Of a stretch of 64,000 nt of DNA, positions 8,652-16,813 are shown piece by piece. Both the position numbers and the translations under genes were made by a program. The notes beneath the pieces were generated by a model. The model had not been told where the DNA came from. It was given only the letters and a program-made list of their open reading frames with translations, and did not search any database. The stretch is from positions 372,001-436,000 of the forward strand of contig NZ_BDAP01000001.1 in assembly GCF_001598915.1 (NCBI RefSeq). Reading direction: 5' to 3'. The stretch's first letter is position 1. Each line of letters starts with the position of its first letter. The stretch is from Williamsia muralis NBRC 105860. GTDB taxonomy: Bacteria; Actinomycetota; Actinomycetes; Mycobacteriales; Mycobacteriaceae.

Positions 8652-8667
8652 TCGACGATTTCGTCAA
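8652..8667. promoter_or_regulatory. TTGAC-N6-GTCAA-type site (one mismatch)
   Basis: TCGACGATTTCGTCAA, with one mismatch in the left arm, lies between the divergent 53-aa gene and the DUF35 gene at 8882. It is a member of the five-site family described under the TetR gene ending at 10538. Confidence 0.5.
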
Positions 8668-8762
8668 CTGGCGGATACCGCCGGGTGTGACCCCGTTGAC
8701 ATGGGAAAATGAGAAGAATATTTGACATGGCAGCGTGGTCGCCTGTGAATTGTCGGCGTTAC

Positions 8763-8778
8763 TTGACGGTTTCGTTGA
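8763..8778. promoter_or_regulatory. TTGAC-N6-GTCAA-type site (one mismatch)
   Basis: TTGACGGTTTCGTTGA lies about 100 nt upstream of the start of the DUF35/thiolase operon. A separate small dyad, CCTAC-CGT-GTAGG, lies 20-30 nt downstream at about 8799-8811. Together they mark the operator/promoter zone of this operon. Confidence 0.5.
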
Positions 8779-8881
8779 CAATCGTTTCACTGAACTCCTA
8801 CCGTGTAGGTTCAGCGGGTTGACCGGCGTGACCGCGGTGACGTGCGTCGCACGATCACCTTGCGATGGAAAGGGACAACAT

Positions 8882-9334
8882 ATGACCGAACAAGTGCCGC
8901 TGGCCGAGGGATTGTTCACCTGGCCTGCCGACAAGCCGGCGCTACTCGCCGGGAAGTCCTCGGACGGAAAACTCGTGTTCCCCTATCGAAGTCACAAGAT
9001 CGTGGGGAAAGTCCGCGAAGAGCTCGAGCAGGTCGAGCTACCTCGGCGCGGAACGCTGTGGACCTTCACCACTCAGAAGTTCCGGCCGCCGCAGCCGCCG
9101 TACAACGGCAACGACGACGCCAAGACCTTCCAGCCGTTTGCTGTCGGGTACGTGGAACTCGAAGGCGCGCTGCGGGTGGAAGCCCGCCTCACCGAGGCGG
9201 ACCCCGAGAAGCTCACCATCGGCCAGGAGATGGAACTCAAGATCGTGCCCTTCGGTGTCGATGCCGAGGGCCGCGAAACAATGATCTACGCGTTTGCGCC
9301 GGTCGAGAAAGGTCAGGACGATGTCGTCGAGTGA
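8882..9334 (+). CDS. DUF35 OB-fold protein without zinc-ribbon cysteines
   Basis: A 150-aa protein starting at 8882 after AAAGGG. The C-terminal OB-fold part (FAVGYVELEGALRVEARL followed by GQEMELKIVPFG) is typical of DUF35 proteins that partner thiolase-like enzymes. The N-terminal ribbon region (KSSDGKLVFPYRSHKIVGK) has no cysteines, so zinc binding is lost, unlike the paralogue at 11456. It overlaps the downstream thiolase by 14 nt, indicating coupled translation and probably a complex. Confidence 0.75.
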   Translation: MTEQVPLAEGLFTWPADKPALLAGKSSDGKLVFPYRSHKIVGKVREELEQVELPRRGTLWTFTTQKFRPPQPPYNGNDDAKTFQPFAVGYVELEGALRVEARLTEADPEKLTIGQEMELKIVPFGVDAEGRETMIYAFAPVEKGQDDVVE

Positions 9335-10469
9335 CGTAGCGATCATCGGTGTCGGGTTGCACCCCTTCGGTCGGTACCCCGGAAAGTCCGCGCTCGAGAT
9401 GGGTGAAGACGCTGTCTTCGACGCACTCACCGACGCGGGCATCGAGTGGTCCGACGTGCAGGAGCTGTATGCGGGCAGCATGGAGGTCAAGAATCCAGAG
9501 GCCATCGTGGGCCTTCTCGGTTTGACGGGTGTGCCGGGGCGGGCGGTCTTCACCGGTTGCGCCACCGGCGCGACGTCGCTGGCGATGGCCGCCAATTCGA
9601 TCAAGCTCGGTGAGCACGACATCACCATCGCGGTCGGTCTGGACAAGCACGAACGTGGTGCCTTCGCGGCCCATCCCTCGGTCTCGGGACTGCCGGACTG
9701 GTATGGCGAAGCGGGGCTGTTCCTCACGACCCACTTCTTCGGCATGAAGATCAACCGCTACATGCACGACTTCGCAATCACGCCCGAGACCCTCGCGAAA
9801 GTGTCCGCGAAAGCGATGCGCAACGGCGCGGCGAACCCGTCGGCCTGGCGGCGTAAGGCCCTGTCGGAGGAAGAGATCCTCAACTCTCAGATCCTCAACT
9901 ATCCGTTGACCCAATACATGTACTGCGGACCGGATGAGGGCGCAGCGGCCGTTGTCCTGTGCCGGGCCGACAAGGCGCACTTGTACACCGACACGCCCGT
10001 GTATCTACGGGCGAGCACACTGCGCAGCCGACGTGAAGGGGCGTTCGAACTCCTCAGTCCCTCATTGCCGTTGGAGTCCGTACCGAGCCCTACGGTCGAC
10101 GCGTCGAAGGAGGCGTACGAGATCGCCGGGATCGCGCCGTCGGACGTCGACGTGATCCAGCTGCAGGACACCGATGCAGGTTCGGAGATCATCCATATGG
10201 CGGAGAACGGATTCTGCGCTGACGGTGACCAGGAGAAGCTCATCGCCGCCGGGGAAACCGAGATCACCGGGCGGCTGCCGATCAACACCGACGGCGGTTT
10301 GCTGGCCAACGGTGAACCGGTCGGCGCGTCCGGGTTGCGACAGATCTTCGAACTGGTCAATCAGTTGCGTGGGCGCGCCGGTGATCGTCAGGTCAACGAC
10401 GCCAAGGTCGGTTACGCCCAGCTCTACGGCGCTCCCGGGACCGCAGCGGTCACGATCCTCTCGACCTGA
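9321..10469 (+). CDS. Thiolase family protein, partner of DUF35
   Basis: A 382-aa thiolase-superfamily protein; the start at 9321 (MSSSDVAIIGVGLHPFGRYP) lies inside the end of the DUF35 gene. Cys80 in FTGCATGATSLAMA is at the classical nucleophile position, which the two Ltp-type proteins nearby lack. The C-terminal motif reads NTDGGLLANGEPVGASG, with Glu where classical thiolases have the His of GHPxG, and the second Cys motif is absent (YGAPGTAA). It is therefore neither a standard FadA nor a standard Ltp. A specialised carbon-carbon ligation or cleavage on a CoA ester is plausible. Confidence 0.8.
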   Translation: MSSSDVAIIGVGLHPFGRYPGKSALEMGEDAVFDALTDAGIEWSDVQELYAGSMEVKNPEAIVGLLGLTGVPGRAVFTGCATGATSLAMAANSIKLGEHDITIAVGLDKHERGAFAAHPSVSGLPDWYGEAGLFLTTHFFGMKINRYMHDFAITPETLAKVSAKAMRNGAANPSAWRRKALSEEEILNSQILNYPLTQYMYCGPDEGAAAVVLCRADKAHLYTDTPVYLRASTLRSRREGAFELLSPSLPLESVPSPTVDASKEAYEIAGIAPSDVDVIQLQDTDAGSEIIHMAENGFCADGDQEKLIAAGETEITGRLPINTDGGLLANGEPVGASGLRQIFELVNQLRGRAGDRQVNDAKVGYAQLYGAPGTAAVTILST

Positions 10470-10523
10470 TCGGCACGCTCCGGTCCGATCCGGTGTGGAG
10501 GCGTAGGGTCCCGTCCACGATTT

Positions 10524-10556
10524 GCTCGCCAACGGCGTCACCTGCCGTTGGCGAGC
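10524..10556. terminator. Stem-loop between convergent genes
   Basis: A perfect 12-bp stem (GCTCGCCAACGG and its complement) with a 9-nt loop. It spans the 3' end and stop codon of the TetR gene and follows the convergent thiolase gene. There is no strong T-run. It is probably a bidirectional terminator. Confidence 0.55.
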
Positions 10557-11185
10557 GAGTCGTATATCTGCTCGGCGAGAGTGGAGATCATGTCCTCGTC
10601 GTCCACCGGCAACCGCCACACGCGGCTGTAGAAGTACGACTGGTCGAGCATGGCCATCATCGTCAGGCCGAGCGCCTCGGGTGCCTCGTAGCGCCGCTCC
10701 TGTCGAGAGACCAGGTTCGTTCCCAGCAGCCAGGCCACCCGCATCTGAGTGCGCTGAGACGTGCGCCGGAACTCGTCATCGGTCGGGGCGGACTGAGTCG
10801 AGGAGAAGATGAACGCGCCGTGCCGGTCCATGAAGTCGAAGTACCGACGCACCCACGAGGCCACATCGGACAGCGCGGCCGGTGAAGGGATGTCCGACCA
10901 CAGCGACACCACCGCGAGGATCTCTTTGTACGTCTCCTCGCCGATCGTGTTGAACACCTCTCGCTTGTCGCGGAAGTAAGTGTAGAAGCCTGCGCGGGAT
11001 ATGCCGCAGGCGTCGGTGATGTTGTTGATCCGGGTGCCTGCGTAGCCACGTTCGAGGAACAGTTTGCGGGAGGCTTCGAGAATCGCCTCGCGGGTCCGTA
11101 CCGCGCGTTCACCGAGAGCAGCGCCGCCCTCGGGCGTCGCCAAAGTGCCCGCGGCGACACTATGTGGTGACTCGTGTGATGTCAT
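10538..11185 (-). CDS. TetR/AcrR-family transcriptional regulator
   Basis: A 215-aa regulator. The N-terminal helix-turn-helix runs over about residues 28-75 (REAILEASRKLFLERGYAGT, then ITDACGISRAGFYTYFRDKREV). The ligand domain is all-helical and not assignable to a substrate. Upstream, in the divergent promoter it shares with the DUF35/Ltp operon at 11456, are two TTGAC-N6-GTCAA-like dyads (11265, 11354). Three more copies lie in promoters at 5.2, 8.65 and 8.76 kb. I infer that it represses itself and this acyl-CoA catabolic cluster, with a CoA-ester intermediate as likely inducer. Confidence 0.88.
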   Translation of the reverse strand: MTSHESPHSVAAGTLATPEGGAALGERAVRTREAILEASRKLFLERGYAGTRINNITDACGISRAGFYTYFRDKREVFNTIGEETYKEILAVVSLWSDIPSPAALSDVASWVRRYFDFMDRHGAFIFSSTQSAPTDDEFRRTSQRTQMRVAWLLGTNLVSRQERRYEAPEALGLTMMAMLDQSYFYSRVWRLPVDDEDMISTLAEQIYDSLANGR

Positions 11186-11264
11186 ATGTGATGATCCCCG
11201 TGGGTTGTCCGGAGAGGGTTTCCGGGCGGTCGCTGCGCGAGATCGACAAACGGGCTCTGCCTCC

Positions 11265-11280
11265 TTGACGTGTGGGTCAA
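11265..11280. promoter_or_regulatory. TTGAC-N6-GTCAA operator
   Basis: TTGACGTGTGGGTCAA has perfect 5-bp arms and lies 80 nt upstream of the TetR start. It is the likely autoregulatory site of that TetR gene. Confidence 0.6.
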
Positions 11281-11353
11281 CTATACGGCCATCACCTTCG
11301 AATGCGACAACACAAACGCTGGAAGGGATGCTGAAAACGACCCGGGAGCATAC

Positions 11354-11369
11354 TTGACGCTGTCGTCAG
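11354..11369. promoter_or_regulatory. TTGAC-N6-GTCA operator
   Basis: TTGACGCTGTCGTCAG includes the perfect dyad TGACG-CTGT-CGTCA (11355-11368). It lies about 87 nt upstream of the DUF35 start, on the operon side of the shared intergenic region. Confidence 0.6.
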
Positions 11370-11455
11370 ACCAGGCATAGCGTGAGGGTGAATCACAATC
11401 GGTGCAATCGGTTAACCCGATGCCAGGCACCGACTTCAGATCTCCAGGAGCAGAT

Positions 11456-11905
11456 GTGACCATCCCGTATGTACGACCGGAGTTCCGGATGCTTCCGGCT
11501 CCGACGCCGCAATCTCAGGACTATTGGGCCGGGGGCCGCGATGGCGAGTTGCGCATCCACCGGTGTCACGCCTGCCAGAACTTCTTCCTTCCGGGTGCGC
11601 CGGTGTGCTGGCGGTGCCGAAGCACCGACGTGGCACCCGAACCCGTCTCAGGCCGCGGATCGGTTGCTGCCTTCACCGTGAATCGGCAAACCTGGATTCC
11701 GGCATTTCCGCCGCCGTACACCGTCGCGCTGATCGAACTGGCCGAACAGCCGGACACCCGGGTTGTCAGCAACATCGTCGACATCGATCCTGCCGACGTG
11801 ACGATCGGTCTCGAGGTCGAGGTCTTCTTCGAAGAGTGGGAAGACGTCTGGGTTCCCCTATTCCGTCCAGTGGACGTGTCCCGTCCCGCAAAGGAGTCGA
11901 ACTGA
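11456..11905 (+). CDS. DUF35 zinc-ribbon / OB-fold protein
   Basis: A 149-aa protein; the GTG at 11456 is chosen because AGGAG lies 5 nt upstream. The zinc ribbon is intact: CHAC near residue 38 and CWRC about 15 residues later, followed by the OB-fold (GRGSVAAFTVNRQTWIPAF, then VEVFFEEWEDVWVPLF). ChsH2-type members bind CoA esters and form complexes with hydratase or aldolase partners. Its stop overlaps the next start by one base (TGATG), so it should form a complex with the Ltp-type protein that follows. Confidence 0.88.
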   Translation: MTIPYVRPEFRMLPAPTPQSQDYWAGGRDGELRIHRCHACQNFFLPGAPVCWRCRSTDVAPEPVSGRGSVAAFTVNRQTWIPAFPPPYTVALIELAEQPDTRVVSNIVDIDPADVTIGLEVEVFFEEWEDVWVPLFRPVDVSRPAKESN

Positions 11906-13101
11906 TGGGTGGGCGTGGAGGTCCTTTCGAAGGCAAGGCCGTGGTGACCGGGGCCGGCAAGTCCCAGGTGGGACGGAGACTCGGTCGAACCGGTCTAGAC
12001 CTCACCGTCGAGGCTTCACTCCGTGCGATCGCGGACGCAGGTCTCTCACCCGACGACATCGACGGAGTTGCCAGTTACCCCGGTCCGGGCATGCCTGATC
12101 CGGGTTTCTCAGGGGCGAGCGTGCACGAACTCCGCAACGCGCTGGGACTGCGGAGCAATTGGTACGTCAGCAGTTCGGAGACCGCCGGGCAGATCGGTCC
12201 GGTGATCGAGGCATGTATGGCCGTGGCGACCGGCCTGGCCGACCACGTGTTGTGCTTCCGGTCGGTGTGGGAATCGACCGCTCAGGCGTCGACGGGCAGC
12301 CGCGGATCGGTCTTGATGGGCACCGGTCGGGCGAATCCGCACCACGAGTTCTTCGGTCCGTACGGCGCCATCTCTGCTGCCAACTGGTTGGCGATGCCCG
12401 CGCAGCGGTATATGCACGAGTTCGGCCTCACCCGTGAACAGCTCGGCGCGATCGCGGTCAACGCGAGAAAGAATGCTGCGCTCAACCCTGATGCGATCTA
12501 TCGCGACCCGATGTCGTTGCAGGACTATCTCGATGCACGGATGATCTCGGATCCGTTCTGTCTCTACGACTGTGACGTGCCGTGTGATGGCGCGACCGCG
12601 GTTGTCATCTCACGCAGAGATGCCGCGAAAGGCCTCCCGCGACAGCCACTGACGGTCGAATCGGTGGGCACCGGAATGTTCGAAAGGGCCACCTGGGACC
12701 AGCGCAAGGATCTAACGACCATGGCGGCGCACGACGCGGCGGCGACCTTGTGGGACCGTACCGACATGACCGTCGGTGACGTGGACTTCGCACAGCTCTA
12801 CGACGGTTTCAGCTTCTTGACGGTGCAATGGCTCGAGGCACTGGGCTTCTGCGAGCACGGCAAGGTCGGTCAGTACATCGAAGGCGGCGAGCGAATTTCG
12901 CTCCAGGGTGGACTACCGGTCAACTCCAGCGGCGGACAGCTCTCCGCCGGACGCCTGCACGGTATGGGGTTCTTGCACGAGGCGTGCGTGCAGCTGTGGG
13001 GCGAGGGTGGACCGCGGCAGGTCGGTGGCGACGCGGAGGTGGCCGTCGTTGCCGTGGGTGGTGGTCCGGTGGCCGGGGCGATGCTGCTCAGTACCCGCTA
13101 G
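11905..13101 (+). CDS. Ltp-type thiolase-like protein (probable retro-aldolase or lipid-transfer thiolase)
   Basis: A 398-aa thiolase-superfamily protein with AAGGAG 9 nt upstream of its start. Around the classical nucleophile position the sequence is VSSSETAGQIGPVIEA with no Cys. The C-terminal NSSGGQLSAGRLHGMGFLHE keeps the His. This pattern, together with a coupled zinc-ribbon DUF35 partner, resembles Ltp2-ChsH2, which cleaves a beta-hydroxyacyl-CoA by retro-aldol reaction in steroid side-chain degradation. The specific substrate is not known. A MaoC-type hydratase follows, which could supply a beta-hydroxyacyl-CoA. Confidence 0.82.
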   Translation: MGGRGGPFEGKAVVTGAGKSQVGRRLGRTGLDLTVEASLRAIADAGLSPDDIDGVASYPGPGMPDPGFSGASVHELRNALGLRSNWYVSSSETAGQIGPVIEACMAVATGLADHVLCFRSVWESTAQASTGSRGSVLMGTGRANPHHEFFGPYGAISAANWLAMPAQRYMHEFGLTREQLGAIAVNARKNAALNPDAIYRDPMSLQDYLDARMISDPFCLYDCDVPCDGATAVVISRRDAAKGLPRQPLTVESVGTGMFERATWDQRKDLTTMAAHDAAATLWDRTDMTVGDVDFAQLYDGFSFLTVQWLEALGFCEHGKVGQYIEGGERISLQGGLPVNSSGGQLSAGRLHGMGFLHEACVQLWGEGGPRQVGGDAEVAVVAVGGGPVAGAMLLSTR

Positions 13102-13176
13102 CCCACCGTCTCAGCCCATGCTGTCGACACCGTTCGGCAGCAACCACATTCACCACCGAGAGAAGGAAATTTGCAC

Positions 13177-13632
13177 ATGGAGGTCTACCGAGGGATCGCC
13201 GATCTGGAAGCGGCGGTCGGTCAGGAACTGGGGCCGTCCGATTGGTTCCCCATCGAGCAAGATCGCGTCGACGGGTTCGCCGACGTCACCGAAGACCATC
13301 AGTGGATTCACGTCGACACCGAGAAGGCCGCGAGCGGGCCGTTCGGGGCGACGATCGCGCACGGGTTCCTGTCTCTGTCGCTGGTGCCCTACTTCGTGAG
13401 CCAGTTACGCCGCATCGAAGGTGCGAAGATGGGGGTCAACTACGGTCTCGACCGGGTGCGGTTCCCGTCGCCGGTCCGAGCGGGCAGTCGCATCCGTGGC
13501 CGTACGGTCGTCAAGACCGCCGACCGGATCGACGAGAACTCCATCCAGCTGGTCATGCGCACCACGATCGAGGTCGAGGGAAGTGACAAGCCGGGCTGTG
13601 TGGCGGATCTGGTGAGTCGCTACTACTTCTGA
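13177..13632 (+). CDS. MaoC-like (R)-specific enoyl-CoA hydratase
   Basis: A 151-aa single-hotdog hydratase; AAGGA lies 9 nt before the ATG at 13177. The hydratase-2 motif is clear: DVTEDHQWIHVD, then GPFGATIAHGFLSLSLVP, with the catalytic Asp and His. The sequence, as I remember that family, closely resembles mycobacterial Rv0130 (HtdZ). It hydrates trans-2-enoyl-CoA to (R)-3-hydroxyacyl-CoA, matching the neighbouring aldolase-type and thiolase genes. Confidence 0.88.
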   Translation: MEVYRGIADLEAAVGQELGPSDWFPIEQDRVDGFADVTEDHQWIHVDTEKAASGPFGATIAHGFLSLSLVPYFVSQLRRIEGAKMGVNYGLDRVRFPSPVRAGSRIRGRTVVKTADRIDENSIQLVMRTTIEVEGSDKPGCVADLVSRYYF

Positions 13633-13660
13633 CCGGCCACCGGTCGCGCGGCCCGAGACA

Positions 13661-13704
13661 ACGACAAGGCCCGCAGGTCCCAAGGATCTGCGGGCCTTTG
13701 TCGT
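13661..13704. terminator. Bidirectional rho-independent terminator
   Basis: An 11-bp GC-rich stem (AAGGCCCGCAG with its complement) extends, after one bulged base, by a further 6 bp. The loop is 11 nt. It lies between the convergent hydratase and thiolase genes, with T-rich flanks on both strands. Confidence 0.85.
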
Positions 13705-13717
13705 GGATACGAGCCGA

Positions 13718-14917
13718 TCAGACCTCGATGACCATGGCTGCGCCCATGCCACCACCGGCGCACATCGCGATGACCCCGATACCGCCACCGAGACGACGCA
13801 GTTCGTAGACCATGGTGGTCGCCATTCGAGCTCCGGTGGCCGCGATGGGATGACCGAGGCTGATTCCCGAGCCCGACACATTGACCCGGTCCTCGTCCAG
13901 CTCGAGCACCCTGGTGCAGGCGATGACCTGCGCCGCGAATGCCTCGTTGATGTCGAACAGGCGAACGTCCTTGAGCGACAAGCCGGCCCGGGCCAACGCG
14001 CGCGGGATGGCGATCGTCGGTCCGATCGCCGTCTTGTTGGGTTCGACGCCCACCGCCGACCACGACCGGATCACCCCGAGCGTCTCCAGACCCTCTGCTT
14101 TCGCGAGCCCGTCAGAGACGACGGTCAGCGCGGCGGCGGCGTCGTTGATACCCGAGGAGTTGCCTGCCGTCACCGAGAACCCCTCGATCTCCGGATGGAT
14201 CACGCGCAGACCGGACAGCACCTCGAGATTGGTTCCGCGCCGAGGGTGTTCGTCGACGGCGAACTCCACGGTCTCGCCGGACTTGTTCGTCACGGTGATG
14301 GGAACGATCTCGGAGTCGAAACGGCCGTCGTCGATGGCCGCGATGGCGCGCTCATGCGACCGCGCCGCCCATTCGTCCTGCTGCTGCCGGGTGATGTCGT
14401 ACTGCACCGCGGCGTTCCAGCCGACGGTGATCGACATATCCATCGCCGGTGCGTCCGGCGTTCCCGGATGCGACGGCGAAAACCACGGATCGGTCCAGTC
14501 GTCGGCGTTCTTTCCGGACGTACCCGGCGTCCGGCGGCGTCCGACCGGCGACATCGACGCGGCCTCGGTTCCCCCGGCGATCACCGCATCACCCATACCG
14601 GACATGATCGTTGCGGCGGCGGATGCGACCGCGGTGAGGCCGGTGGCGCACTGCCGGTTCACGGCCATCCCGGGTATCGAGGTCAATCCGTTCGCGGCCG
14701 CGACGTAGCGGGCGATATCACCGCCACCCTGATACACCTCGCCGAGTACCAGGTCGTCGAAGACTTCCGGCGACAGGCCTGACCGCTTCACGACATTGGT
14801 GACGACGTGGCCGGCGAGTTCTTCAGCAGTGGTCTCGGTCAGCGTGCCCTTGCGGGCGGTTCCGATCGGCGTTCGGCAGGCGGCCGTTATCACCGCCCGG
14901 GGCTGTTCAGTGCCCAT
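13718..14917 (-). CDS. Acetyl-CoA acetyltransferase (thiolase)
   Basis: A 399-aa classical thiolase; the start at 14917 (MGTEQPRAVITAACRTPIGT) has AGGAGG just upstream. Catalytic residues are Cys90 (NRQCATGLTA), His356 (GISLGHPIAATG) and Cys386 (CAGGGMGAAM). NEAFAAQV is also present. It should perform the thiolytic step of beta-oxidation. It faces the acyl-CoA ligase operon at 15190 across a roughly 270-nt divergent promoter region. Confidence 0.92.
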   Translation of the reverse strand: MGTEQPRAVITAACRTPIGTARKGTLTETTAEELAGHVVTNVVKRSGLSPEVFDDLVLGEVYQGGGDIARYVAAANGLTSIPGMAVNRQCATGLTAVASAAATIMSGMGDAVIAGGTEAASMSPVGRRRTPGTSGKNADDWTDPWFSPSHPGTPDAPAMDMSITVGWNAAVQYDITRQQQDEWAARSHERAIAAIDDGRFDSEIVPITVTNKSGETVEFAVDEHPRRGTNLEVLSGLRVIHPEIEGFSVTAGNSSGINDAAAALTVVSDGLAKAEGLETLGVIRSWSAVGVEPNKTAIGPTIAIPRALARAGLSLKDVRLFDINEAFAAQVIACTRVLELDEDRVNVSGSGISLGHPIAATGARMATTMVYELRRLGGGIGVIAMCAGGGMGAAMVIEV

Positions 14918-14987
14918 GTGGTCCTCCTCGATGTGCGGCCGACGTCGTCGCCGGCCGGAGTGAGATCGCCGCATGAGCCTGGACGGC

Positions 14988-15005
14988 AATCAGTTATACG
15001 ATAAT
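14988..15005. promoter_or_regulatory. AATCAGTTAT element in divergent promoter
   Basis: AATCAGTTATACGATAAT shares its first ten bases with the dyad at 22793-22808 upstream of the crotonase gene next to the GntR pair. It lies 70 nt upstream of the thiolase start. It is a candidate site for one of the two FadR-type regulators at 21-22.6 kb. The rest of 14918-15189 shows no gene. Confidence 0.35.
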
Positions 15006-15189
15006 CCCAATTTAGCATGGACCCCGGCGATTCGACGCGCTCGCCGAGTCTGCCTGAATTGTCGGAACGGTATTGCGTATTCTCCAAATCATTGTACTGT
15101 ATGGCCTGTATATCGGTGCCTGTCGTCGGTTGTTGCCGACCGGTCGCGTGCCCTGACGAATCTGTCTCCCTCCCGGAAAGGACACTGCT

Positions 15190-16803
15190 TTGGTTGCCGC
15201 GACATCGAGCAGAGCGCAATACGGATCCCTGACGGACTTCGCAGCCCGACTGCAGCCCGCAGACACCTTTTGGGGGGTGGTCGCCGGCCGCGCCGACACA
15301 TCTCCCGACGGTGTCCTGCTGATCGGCGACGACGGCACAAAGGTGACCTTCGCCGAGTACCGCGATCGCTCCGAACGGGTCGCGGCGTTCCTGACCGAAC
15401 AGGGCATCACGCCCGGTTCCCGCGTTGCCTGGCAGCTGCCGACGCGCATCGGCAGTGCCCTGTTGATCGCCGCGCTCGCGCGCATCGGCGCAGTTCAGGC
15501 CCCGGTGATTCCGCTATTCGGGGAACGTGAGACCGTTGCCGCGCTGAGGACATCAAGGGTGGATTTTGTTCTGGTCCCGCAGGATTGGCCCGGCCTGGCC
15601 TACGACAGCCTCCAACAGTTGCGCGAGGACCGCCAGGGGTCCCCCGAGATCATCGCCCTCCCGCGTGATCTACCCGAGTCCGATGCGGTGCAATCGCTTG
15701 CCCCGCCCCCGGAAAGCCCGGAGGAGGTCCGATGGATCTACTTCACCTCGGGCACCAGTGGCACTCCCAAAGGAGTCCAGCACACCGACTCCACCATCTT
15801 GGCTGCCGCGCGGGGTTTTGTCCTGAACGGCCGGCTCGGAGAGTTGCCCGACGAAGTCGGGTCGATCCCGTTCCCGATCACGCACGTCGGTGGCGTCGTC
15901 TATCTCTCGTCGATGTTGCTCTCCGGGTTCGCCTCGGTGCTGATCGAGGTCTTTCGGCCGGACACCGCCACGGAGATCTTCCGCCGTCACGGGGTCACGT
16001 TGGCCGGTGGCAGCACTGTTTTCTACACCATGCTGGTCGCCCAGCAACGAGAGGCCGAACCCGGTACCCGGGTTCTCCCCGACCTCCGGCTTCTCAAAGG
16101 CGGTGGTGCGCCATGTCCTCCGGCAGTGTTCGCCGCGGTACGCAGCGAGCTCGGTGTCCCGGTTGCGCACGACTACGGGATGACGGAGTGTCCGATGATC
16201 GGCGTCGCCTCGCCCCTGGATTCCGACGACGACCTCGCCGAATCCGACGGCCGTCCCGTCCCGGGCGTCGAAGTGCGGATCATGGAGAACGGCGTACCCG
16301 TCTTGCCGGGAGCCGAAGGCGACGTCGAAGTCCGTGGCGTCACGGTCTGCCGCGGATATACCGATCCGGCGTTGGATGCCGACGCGTTCACCGCGGACGG
16401 CTGGTACCGGACGGGCGACCGTGGCCGAATTCGGCCCAGCGGCTGCATCGAGGTCACCGGTCGGCTCAAAGACGTCATCATCCGCAAGGGCGAGAACATC
16501 TCGCCGCTCGAGATCGAATCGCTGCTGTCTCAACACCAGGCGATCGACGAGGTCGCCGTGATCGGCCTCCCCGACATCGATCGTGGAGAACGGGTGTGCG
16601 CGGTTCTCACCGTGGCATCGGGACAGCAGGCACCGTCACTGGCCGACATCGCAGACTTCCTCTCCAAGGCGGGAATCATGAGACAGAAGATTCCCGAGCA
16701 AGTGGAGATCGTCTCCAGCATGCCCCGATCGGGTGTTGGAAAGCTGGCCAAACCGGCTCTCCGGCAACAAATCCTGAACAAATTGGAAAACTCGACCAGC
16801 TAG
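15190..16803 (+). CDS. Class I acyl-CoA synthetase (AMP-dependent ligase, FadD type)
   Basis: A 537-aa ligase starting at TTG 15190, with GGAAAGGA about 6-13 nt upstream. The core motifs are YFTSGTSGTPKG (phosphate loop), DYGMTE (motif A5), GWYRTGDRG, and VTGRLKDVIIRKGENISPLE with the hinge. SGVGKLAK holds the catalytic Lys. It activates a carboxylic acid to its CoA thioester via an acyl-AMP. It is first in a plus-strand operon with a fused acyl-CoA dehydrogenase, crotonase and SDR, so it is the likely entry enzyme for this arm of the pathway. Confidence 0.9.
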   Translation: MVAATSSRAQYGSLTDFAARLQPADTFWGVVAGRADTSPDGVLLIGDDGTKVTFAEYRDRSERVAAFLTEQGITPGSRVAWQLPTRIGSALLIAALARIGAVQAPVIPLFGERETVAALRTSRVDFVLVPQDWPGLAYDSLQQLREDRQGSPEIIALPRDLPESDAVQSLAPPPESPEEVRWIYFTSGTSGTPKGVQHTDSTILAAARGFVLNGRLGELPDEVGSIPFPITHVGGVVYLSSMLLSGFASVLIEVFRPDTATEIFRRHGVTLAGGSTVFYTMLVAQQREAEPGTRVLPDLRLLKGGGAPCPPAVFAAVRSELGVPVAHDYGMTECPMIGVASPLDSDDDLAESDGRPVPGVEVRIMENGVPVLPGAEGDVEVRGVTVCRGYTDPALDADAFTADGWYRTGDRGRIRPSGCIEVTGRLKDVIIRKGENISPLEIESLLSQHQAIDEVAVIGLPDIDRGERVCAVLTVASGQQAPSLADIADFLSKAGIMRQKIPEQVEIVSSMPRSGVGKLAKPALRQQILNKLENSTS

Positions 16804-16813
16804 GAGTCCCGGC

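Noticed and set aside
8569-8934. Minus-strand 121-codon frame upstream of the DUF35 gene
   Set aside because: It covers the operator region and the start of the DUF35 gene, and the product has no recognisable features.
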